Both the position numbers and the translations under genes were made by a program. From Aminobacter carboxidus (lineage in GTDB: Bacteria; Pseudomonadota; Alphaproteobacteria; Rhizobiales; Rhizobiaceae): a DNA stretch of 64,000 nt. Location of the stretch: positions 310,001 through 374,000 of the forward strand of contig NZ_JACZEP010000005.1 of the NCBI RefSeq assembly GCF_014863355.1. The letters are read 5' to 3'. Under the pieces are notes generated by a model that made no database searches, was not told the DNA's origin, and worked only from the letters and a program-made list of their open reading frames with translations. This document shows, piece after piece, positions 58,458-64,000 of this stretch (position 1 is its first letter; every line of letters starts with the position of its first letter).

Positions 58458-60530
58458 TCACTTCCACATCGACCGCATGCGTGCGCCTACATCGACCCGC
58501 ACCTGACGTGAACTGGGCTCTACGCCGGTTGCGGGAACTTTCGGCCAGGTCGTTTGCTCGAAGAGCTTGAGCAAAGGCGCTGGGACGAAGCGAGTGCGGG
58601 AAGCATAGATGTGACGATCGCCCTGGGCGTTTTGTCCGTAGGTAAAGAAGCGCTGTGGCGTGATTAGCGCCAGGCTGTCCCGCGCCCTGGTCATGCCGAC
58701 ATAAAGCAGGCGCCGTTCTTCCTCCAATTCTGCAGTGGTCCCCGCCCCAAGATCGGAGGGGATGCAGCCGTCAACGACATTCAACATGAACACCGAGCGC
58801 CATTCCTGGCCCTTGGCGGAGTGGATCGTCGAAAGGATCAGATAGTCCTCATCAAGAAGGGGCACACCTGCCTGATCACTCGTCGCATCAGGGGGATCCA
58901 GCGTCAGTTCGGTGAGAAAGCGCTCCCTGCTGGGATAACCGGCCGCGATCTGCTCCAATTGCACGAGGTCGGCCTTACGTGTGTCTGGATCTTCGTGAAT
59001 CCGCTCAAGATGCGGCTCATACCAGGCGCGTGCTGCCGCGAGTTCAACAGGCCAGCCGGCAGCGGATTTCCTCAGGCCCAAAAGAAGCGCGACGAAACTC
59101 GTCCAATCGTCGCCTGTCTTCGGCGGCGGCGGCACTTCTGCAAGCGACAGCAGCGGCTCTGACTCTAATGCTATCGTATCAAGGATTCTGCCTGCCGTCT
59201 GGGGGCCTATTCCTGGAAGCATCTGGAGCAGCCTGAAACCGGCGACTCGGTCGCGCGGGTTTTGGGCAAACCGCAAGACCGCGAGCAGGTCTTTCACATG
59301 TGCGCTGTCGAGAAACTTGAGCCCGCCAAACTTGACGAACGGAATGTTGCGTCGCGTGAGCTCGATTTCCAAGACGCCGCTATGGTTGGAGGAGCGAAAC
59401 AGCACGGCCTGCTGCTTGAGCGTGACGCCCGTCTCCCGGGCCGCCAGCACCTGCTCCACTACAAACTTCGCCTGGTCGGCATCGTCCCGGACAGTCACGA
59501 GACGTGGACGTTGCAGCGATTGGCGATCCGTCCAGAGGTCCTTAGTGAAGCGTTCGCTTGCGAGCCCAATGACGCCGTTTGCGGCTTCGAGGATCGGCTG
59601 TGTCGATCGGTAATTGCGATCGAGCGTGATGACATCGGCGGCTTTCGGTGAAAATTCGTTTGGAAAGTCCAGGATGTTGCGGACGGTGGCGGCGCGGAAG
59701 GAGTAGATCGACTGCGCGTCGTCACCAACAACCGTCAAGCCGCGGCCGCCCGGTTTCAGGGCCATCAGTATCGATGCCTGAAGGCGATTTGTGTCTTGGT
59801 ATTCATCGACAAGGACATGGTCGAAGCGGCTTCCGATGTCCTCGGCAAGCTCCGGCTCGGAAACGGTTTGGGCCCAGTAAAGCAGCAGGTCGTCATAGTC
59901 GAGGACGTTCTGCGCCTGCTTGGCTTCGACATAACGAGAAAAGAGCTGCTTGAGCTCATCCTCCCATCCCACCGCCCAGGGATAGGCGGCTTTCAGTATG
60001 TCACCGACAGAGGCTTGCGAATTTACCACACGAGAATAGATGGCAAGACATGTTCCCTTGGTCGGAAACCGGCTTTCTGTCTTCGAAAAGCCGAGCTCGT
60101 GCCGTACCAGATTCATCAGGTCGGCGCTGTCTTCGCGATCATGGATCGTGAAATCGACATTCACTCCGATCTGCCCGGCATAGATCCTGAGCAGGCGCGC
60201 ACCAATCCCATGGAACGTTCCTGACCATGCCAGGGCGTCAGTCATGACGGCCGCATTTTCGCCCAGGACCTGCCGGCAGATCCGCTCGACGCGTCGCCCC
60301 ATCTCGGAGGCCGCACGACGCGAAAATGTCATGAGTAGAATGCGCCGGGGATCCGCGCCGTTGACGATCAGGTGGGCGACCCGATGGGCGAGCGTATTCG
60401 TCTTGCCCGAACCAGCACCCGCAATGATCAGCAGGGGTCCGCCGATCTCCTCATCAGGCAGGCCAACTCCATGCTCGACCGCCTCGCGTTGACGATCGTT
60501 CAGCTTTTCCAGATAGGCAGTGCTCATCAT
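58458..60530 (-). CDS. UvrD/PcrA-family ATP-dependent DNA helicase
   Basis: The ATG at 60530 (MMSTAYLEKLNDRQREAVEHG) gives 690 residues; longer readings add sequence unlike the family. Motif I is IIAGAGSGKTNTLAHR near residue 35, motif II VLVDEYQDTNRLQ near 270, motif III VVGDDAQSIYSFR. Motif V is STIHSAKGQEW near 585 and motif VI LLYVGMTRARD near 628, all in UvrD order. These SF1A helicases move 3' to 5' and displace strands or proteins in repair and replication restart. A second copy beside an SbcCD-like pair on mobile DNA suggests a role in plasmid DNA processing or defence rather than housekeeping. Confidence 0.93.
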   Translation of the reverse strand: MMSTAYLEKLNDRQREAVEHGVGLPDEEIGGPLLIIAGAGSGKTNTLAHRVAHLIVNGADPRRILLMTFSRRAASEMGRRVERICRQVLGENAAVMTDALAWSGTFHGIGARLLRIYAGQIGVNVDFTIHDREDSADLMNLVRHELGFSKTESRFPTKGTCLAIYSRVVNSQASVGDILKAAYPWAVGWEDELKQLFSRYVEAKQAQNVLDYDDLLLYWAQTVSEPELAEDIGSRFDHVLVDEYQDTNRLQASILMALKPGGRGLTVVGDDAQSIYSFRAATVRNILDFPNEFSPKAADVITLDRNYRSTQPILEAANGVIGLASERFTKDLWTDRQSLQRPRLVTVRDDADQAKFVVEQVLAARETGVTLKQQAVLFRSSNHSGVLEIELTRRNIPFVKFGGLKFLDSAHVKDLLAVLRFAQNPRDRVAGFRLLQMLPGIGPQTAGRILDTIALESEPLLSLAEVPPPPKTGDDWTSFVALLLGLRKSAAGWPVELAAARAWYEPHLERIHEDPDTRKADLVQLEQIAAGYPSRERFLTELTLDPPDATSDQAGVPLLDEDYLILSTIHSAKGQEWRSVFMLNVVDGCIPSDLGAGTTAELEEERRLLYVGMTRARDSLALITPQRFFTYGQNAQGDRHIYASRTRFVPAPLLKLFEQTTWPKVPATGVEPSSRQVRVDVGARMRSMWK

Positions 60531-61474
60531 TCCCCGCACTTGAAAATGCCCCACTCCGTCAGCCTTGCCGCTCCCGGGTCCCTCTGATCGACCTTGGCAA
60601 ATCAAGAACAAACATGGAACATAGCAACTTGCCGCGGAAATGGATAGCTGTCGACCGACAAGTCCGGATAATCCTGCCATCCGCAACAGCTTCGGGTTGG
60701 GCAGTCGGTGGTGGCGCTTTACAGCGCACCGCTCGATGCCTGCCGAGCCGGCCCGTTTGGACATGTCAATGCGGAGCTACGGGGGTGCGCCGAGCGAGTT
60801 TGATCCTCGGCAAGGGCAAAGTCGGCAATAGTAAGCCAATTCGGCGTATTTTTTGGTGGGATAACTCGGCCCCACACCTGCATGCCTCTAGCCGAGGCGA
60901 CGCTGTCGGGCGCCTGGCAAGGTACCGGGCAGGTGAGGTTGAGACCGAACGCCAATGCGGGATTGGGCTTACCTAGATCGGCGATCTGAGAGCTGGCGGC
61001 GCAAGGTCGCCCGGCTCGAAAGACTCCCTTTGCAAGTGGCATGGCGAACGCAATATCTGCCGCCAGGAACGATGAGGCGAGCTTCCACAACCTAGATAAG
61101 ACGCAAAGCAGACCCGCCTTTGTCCATGCCGTTCTACGCCAGAGCACTCCCGCCCCTTCAAAGCAATTGCTTGCGGAAGTAGGCCATCCGAACGACCTCG
61201 ACCTTCCTCCGATAGTCTTCTGCCCGTCGTTTCCCGAAGAGCCACGCGTTATGGCCGTTGTGGGCGAAACTCTGAAGAGGGCTGGCATCAATGTTGAACT
61301 GCGCGATACCGACAGACGGCTTCAGCGCCTACCTCCAACAGGCCAATGCGCCGGTAGGCCGGCCCGGCCGCTCGCTGGCTGGACCGCGCAACCCCGCCAT
61401 CAATTTAGGTCGTTATGTCAACAACCCGGCCGAGGATGGTGGCTAGACAGGGCCAAACAGTGAGGACTTCAAGG
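60531..61474. other. Region with transporter gene debris
   Basis: Apart from the binding-protein fragment at 61152-61317 no gene is supported in these 944 bases. A short frame near 61285-61443 ending GRYVNNPAEDGG has protein-like composition but no recognised family. The stretch ends at the left end of the IS6-family element. Confidence 0.4.
61152..61317 (+). pseudogene. Fragment of a peptide/solute-binding protein (SBP_bac_5-like)
   Basis: The frame reads SKQLLAEVGHPNDLDLPPIV, then RVMAVVGETLKRAGINVELRDTD. The pattern AxxLLAEAGYPxG...LPx...LKxxGIxVExR is typical of the late part of DppA/OppA-type extracellular binding proteins. It goes out of frame at about 61317 and no signal peptide or N-terminal half is nearby. 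It is a decayed fragment. Confidence 0.45.
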
Positions 61475-61494
61475 GGATCTGTTGCAACGTTTTT
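61475..61494 (+). repeat. Left terminal inverted repeat of the IS6 element
   Basis: GGATCTGTTGCAACGTTTTT; pairs with the right end at 62278-62297 with four differences. Confidence 0.75.
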
Positions 61495-61502
61495 GGTAAC
61501 TG

Positions 61503-62243
61503 GTGGCGTGGGAGGAACCGTCATCGATTTTTGAGAAGTTCCGAATGTTTAAGGGCCGCCAGTTCGATCAGTCTGTCATCTTGTTATGCGTGCGCTGGTA
61601 TCTGGCTTACAATCTGAGCCTGCGTGATTTGAAGGAAATGATGTCCGAACGCGGCATCGGCGTTGATCATTCGACGATCCATCGCTGGGTCATTCATTTC
61701 GCGCCGCTGCTGCTGGAGCGCTTCAACCGGCGCAAGCGTGCTGTCACCGGCGAATGGCATGTCGACGAAACCTACATCAAGGTTCGCGGTGAGTGGATGT
61801 ATCTCTACCGCGCCATCGACAGTGTTGGCGACACGGTCGAATTCTGGTTCAGCGAGCATCGCGACCTGCTGGCGGCCAAGCGCTTCTTCAGGAAGGCCCT
61901 GGAGCGCCATGGCCGGCCCGATCGCATCGTCATTGACGGCAGCCAGACCAACCACGAAGCAATCGCTTCCTGCGATGCGGCAAATCGATTGCGGGATCGT
62001 TCCCGGCGCCGGCTGAAACCGATCACGATCGGGAAAAGTCGATACTTGAACAACAGGATCGAGCAGGACCACCGGCGCATCAAGCACCGTGTGCGACCGA
62101 TGCTGGGCTTCAAGTCGCCGGCCGCCACCAGCATCATCCTGTCCGGCATCGAAATGGTTCATATGATGCGCAAACGACAGGCGAGGTACACCTTCAATCC
62201 AAATCCCTCCCTGGCAGAGCAGTTCACCATTCTGGCGGCATGA
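61503..62243 (+). CDS. IS6-family transposase
   Basis: The 246-residue protein begins MAWEEPSSIFEKFRMFKGRQFDQ. It has the helix-turn-helix region LRDLKEMMSERGIGVDHSTIHRWV near residue 40. The DDE catalytic residues lie in WHVDETYIKVRGEWMYLYRAID (near 89), IVIDGSQTNHEAI (near 142) and NRIEQDHRRIKHRVRPMLGF (near 187). The gene is intact and fills almost the whole element. IS6 transposases act by replicative copy-in, producing cointegrates. Whether this copy is active cannot be told, but nothing essential is missing. Confidence 0.95.
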   Translation: MAWEEPSSIFEKFRMFKGRQFDQSVILLCVRWYLAYNLSLRDLKEMMSERGIGVDHSTIHRWVIHFAPLLLERFNRRKRAVTGEWHVDETYIKVRGEWMYLYRAIDSVGDTVEFWFSEHRDLLAAKRFFRKALERHGRPDRIVIDGSQTNHEAIASCDAANRLRDRSRRRLKPITIGKSRYLNNRIEQDHRRIKHRVRPMLGFKSPAATSIILSGIEMVHMMRKRQARYTFNPNPSLAEQFTILAA

Positions 62244-62277
62244 TAGAGGCCGCCATCAGGCCAACCGCTGCAACCCA

Positions 62278-62297
62278 GAAAACTTTGCAACACAACC
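62278..62297 (-). repeat. Right terminal inverted repeat of the IS6 element
   Basis: Read inward on the minus strand: GGTTGTGTTGCAAAGTTTTC. It ends immediately before the flank CGAATTGC that leads into the GntR/nan region. Confidence 0.75.
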
Positions 62298-62363
62298 CGA
62301 ATTGCGACACCTACGATGTGCCGTGTGTCGGCAGCAATTCGTGCCAAATCAAGCGAAATAGAC

Positions 62364-62382
62364 AATACCAGTTTAACACCTG
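62364..62382. promoter_or_regulatory. Operator-like motif upstream of the GntR gene
   Basis: AATACCAGTTTAACACCTG, 44 bases before the GntR start. It matches the motif at 63171-63189 (AATACCAGTTTAAAGCCTG) in 17 of 19 positions, as expected for an autoregulated repressor. Confidence 0.7.
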
Positions 62383-62425
62383 AGAAAAATTCTGCATAAA
62401 GGCGCGACTTTCAAAGGTGGTTCCG

Positions 62426-63172
62426 ATGGGCGATCAGGCAATCCTCGACTTCCTCTCACGACAGCTTTCGGGCGAGAGCGGCGAGCCGCTCTACCGACGG
62501 CTGGAAGACGCCATCAAGCAGGCGATCTCCACCACCCAACTCAAGCGTAACGCCGTCATCCCCAGCGAGCGCACCTTGTGCGATGCGCTTGGCATCTCAC
62601 GTGTCACAGTGCGCAAAGCCATCGACGGTCTTGTCTCAGATGGGCTGCTCGACCGTCGCCAGGGTGCCAAGACCGTCGTATCGTCGCGCCTGGAGAAATC
62701 TCTGGCGACCATGACAAGCTTTTCCGAGGACATGCGCTCGCGCGGGCTGGAACCCGGGTGCGTTTGGATTTCACGAGAGATTTCACGCCCTTCGCCTGCC
62801 GAGATGATGGCATTGGGCATTTCCGGCAGCGAAAAGGTCGTGCGCCTGCGTCGCCTGCGCACCGCCGACGACACGCCGATCGCCATCGAGATCGCCACGC
62901 TGCCAGCCCGCTTCGTTCCCGATCCCGAGGCAGTCAGGGAGTCGCTTTACGAATATCTCGAGGCCACCGGTGCCCTGCCGGTCCGGGCGCTGCAGCGGAT
63001 GCAAGCCAAGCCCGCCACCGACGAGGAACGCCAGCTTCTCGCCACGGCCGAAGACACCTCGCTGCTGGTCATGGAGCGCCGCTGCTTCCTCGCCGACGGC
63101 CAGATCGTCGAATTCACCCAGACCAAATATCGCGGCGACGTCTACGACTTCGTAATCGAACTGATGCGATAA
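62426..63172 (+). CDS. GntR family regulator with UTRA domain (HutC/NagR type)
   Basis: The ATG at 62426 with AGGTGG eight bases upstream gives 248 residues. The N-terminal winged helix has GEPLYRRLEDAIKQAI, VIPSERTLCDALGISRVTVRKAIDGLVSDGLLDRRQGAKTVV. The UTRA ligand domain follows (ATMTSFSEDMRSRGLEPGCVW to the end). NagR/DasR-type members sense GlcN6P or similar sugar phosphates and repress amino-sugar genes. The two downstream genes fit N-acetylmannosamine/sialic-acid catabolism. Matching motifs lie before the gene and at its 3' end, so it probably controls itself and the nanE operon. Confidence 0.92.
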   Translation: MGDQAILDFLSRQLSGESGEPLYRRLEDAIKQAISTTQLKRNAVIPSERTLCDALGISRVTVRKAIDGLVSDGLLDRRQGAKTVVSSRLEKSLATMTSFSEDMRSRGLEPGCVWISREISRPSPAEMMALGISGSEKVVRLRRLRTADDTPIAIEIATLPARFVPDPEAVRESLYEYLEATGALPVRALQRMQAKPATDEERQLLATAEDTSLLVMERRCFLADGQIVEFTQTKYRGDVYDFVIELMR

Positions 63173-63205
63173 TACCAGTTTAAAGCCTGTTGCAATCTGG
63201 TATTA
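63170..63205. promoter_or_regulatory. Wide inverted repeat before nanE, probable operator
   Basis: TAATACCAG (63170-63178) and CTGGTATTA (63197-63205) are exact complements separated by 18 bases. The left arm overlaps the GntR stop codon and continues TTTAAAGCCTG as in the upstream motif. The probable target of the GntR/UTRA regulator. Confidence 0.72.
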
Positions 63206-63241
63206 GACTGCTACCGTTTGGGCATCACAGGAGATGCCCGC

Positions 63242-63928
63242 GTGCCGCTTGACTTCAAAGCCTTGGACAATGGCCTCATCGTGTCCTGCCAGCCTGTTAA
63301 GGGCGGAGCAATGGACAAGGCCGAGATGGTAGTGGGTTTTGCGCTGGCAGCCATCGACGGCGGTGCCGCCGCCCTTCGCATCGAATCCGCCGAGTATGTC
63401 GCCGCCGTCCGCGCCGCCACCGACAGGCCGATCGTCGGCCTCATCAAGCGCGACCTTGCCGACACACCCGTCCGCATCACCCCCTGGCTCAAAGACGTCG
63501 ATGCGCTTGCCGCCGCCGGTGCCGACGTCATCGCCTATGACGCCACCCAGCGCGTCCGCCCGGTCGTGACCAGGGCCCTGATCGAGCGCATCCATTCCCA
63601 CCGCCGTGCCGCCATGGCTGACTGCTCCATCCTCGCCGACGCAGAGCAGGCACTGGCCGAGGGCGCCGACGTGGTGGGCTCGACACTCGCCGGCTACACC
63701 GGCCCGGTCGAGCCAACTGAACCCGATTTCGCGCTGATATCGGCAATGCGCAAGCTCACGCCTCATGTCGTGGCCGAGGGCAATGTTCGCACCCCTGCTC
63801 AGGCGCAGCAGGCGCTGGCGTCCGGCGCTTCGATGGTGGTCGTCGGCTCGGCCATCACCCGGCCGGAATATGTGACCTCATGGTTCCGCGCCGCACTCGA
63901 CGAAACCATCGCCAAGGCCGGGGCGTGA
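63242..63928 (+). CDS. nanE: Putative N-acetylmannosamine-6-phosphate 2-epimerase
   Basis: The GTG at 63242 lies nine bases after AGGAG and gives 228 residues, the usual NanE length. Motifs are GLIVSCQPVKGGAMDKAEMVVGFALAAIDGGAAALRIES, then PIVGLIKRD with the catalytic-type lysine, GADVIAYDAT and VVAEGNVRTPAQAQQAL, ending VVVGSAITRPEYVT. NanE converts ManNAc-6-P to GlcNAc-6-P in sialic acid and ManNAc catabolism. A TTG at 63218 would add eight residues without family support. The ROK kinase starts five bases later. Confidence 0.9.
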   Translation: MPLDFKALDNGLIVSCQPVKGGAMDKAEMVVGFALAAIDGGAAALRIESAEYVAAVRAATDRPIVGLIKRDLADTPVRITPWLKDVDALAAAGADVIAYDATQRVRPVVTRALIERIHSHRRAAMADCSILADAEQALAEGADVVGSTLAGYTGPVEPTEPDFALISAMRKLTPHVVAEGNVRTPAQAQQALASGASMVVVGSAITRPEYVTSWFRAALDETIAKAGA

Positions 63929-63933
63929 TCGCC

Positions 63934-64000
63934 ATGACCGACACCGTTCTCGCGCTCGACATCGGCGGCACCAAGATGCTCGCGGCACTGGTGCGTGGGG
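63934..64000 (+). CDS. nanK: ROK-family sugar kinase, probably N-acetylmannosamine kinase, 3' end outside the window
   Basis: Only the first 22 residues are visible: MTDTVLALDIGGTKMLAALV, the phosphate-binding DIGGTK motif of ROK-family kinases. Its position five bases after nanE suggests N-acetylmannosamine kinase, which supplies the NanE substrate, but the specificity cannot be judged from this fragment. Confidence 0.75.
   Translation, partial: MTDTVLALDIGGTKMLAALVRG

Larger units (their letters stand above)
61475..62297 (+). mobile_element. IS6-family insertion sequence
   Basis: The 823-base length is normal for IS6. The left end GGATCTGTTGCAACGTTTTT and the right end read inward, GGTTGTGTTGCAAAGTTTTC, match at 16 of 20 positions and have the family core TGTTGCAA. 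The transposase gene fills the element. The flanking octamers CTTCAAGG and CGAATTGC differ, so there is no target duplication. Confidence 0.88.

Overview
The window reads as high-G+C alphaproteobacterial DNA of the order Rhizobiales, probably a Mesorhizobium, Aminobacter or Phyllobacteriaceae relative. The evidence is the small DUF982, DUF1236 and DUF1127 proteins typical of that order, a Ti-plasmid-type traAFB/traCDG transfer region with its origin of transfer, and a DUF736/DUF2493/toprim/strawberry-notch/ParB/DUF932 gene set of the kind found on rhizobial plasmids and integrative elements. It is probably part of a large plasmid or a chromosomal island. No rRNA, tRNA, CRISPR array or replication gene was recognised.

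Layout. (1) 1-5505, plus strand: two tandem amidohydrolase-2 paralogues (the first cut by the window edge), a UbiD decarboxylase with its UbiX cofactor enzyme, an XdhC-type molybdenum-hydroxylase maturation factor and a Nudix-like protein. (2) 13632-5557, minus strand: one long probable operon of a CodA-like deaminase, two tandem BMP-type binding proteins, two permeases, a double ABC ATPase and a LysR regulator. Together (1) and (2) look like uptake and breakdown of an N-heterocyclic or aromatic compound. (3) 14079-21889: a KefB/C-type antiporter, a decayed IS3-family element, three small DUF proteins, a GcvA-like regulator, a methionine-gamma-lyase-type enzyme and about 900 bases without a gene. 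(4) 21890-29085: a sigma54-dependent AcoR-type activator, a perfect -24/-12 promoter, an NTF2-flavin monooxygenase, an AcoR-type paralogue without its AAA+ domain, an aldehyde dehydrogenase and a DUF779 protein. These form a two-step oxidation module with two related operators.

(5) 29339-49283: conjugation genes traB-traF-traA on the minus strand and traC-traD-traG on the plus strand, diverging from a recognisable oriT near 34389-34418. The predicted transferred strand leads rightward into a block of six minus-strand genes (DUF736, DUF2493, toprim, strawberry-notch methylase-helicase, ParB-like, DUF932). This orientation lets the incoming single strand act directly as template. Three of these genes carry related GACGGG/CCCGTC hairpin leaders and a fourth has a large stem-loop upstream. 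I regard this as the most interesting part of the window: a candidate leading-region establishment module with its own regulatory leaders.

(6) 49459-60530: a small ribbon-helix-helix protein, an SbcD/YhaN-like nuclease-ATPase pair, a HipBA toxin-antitoxin pair behind four operator sites spaced exactly 27 bp apart, a small internally duplicated protein, a UvrD-type helicase and transporter gene relics. (7) 61475-62297: a complete IS6-family insertion sequence without visible target duplication. (8) 62364-64000: a GntR/UTRA regulator, nanE and the start of a ROK-family (nanK-like) kinase, with repeated operator motifs.
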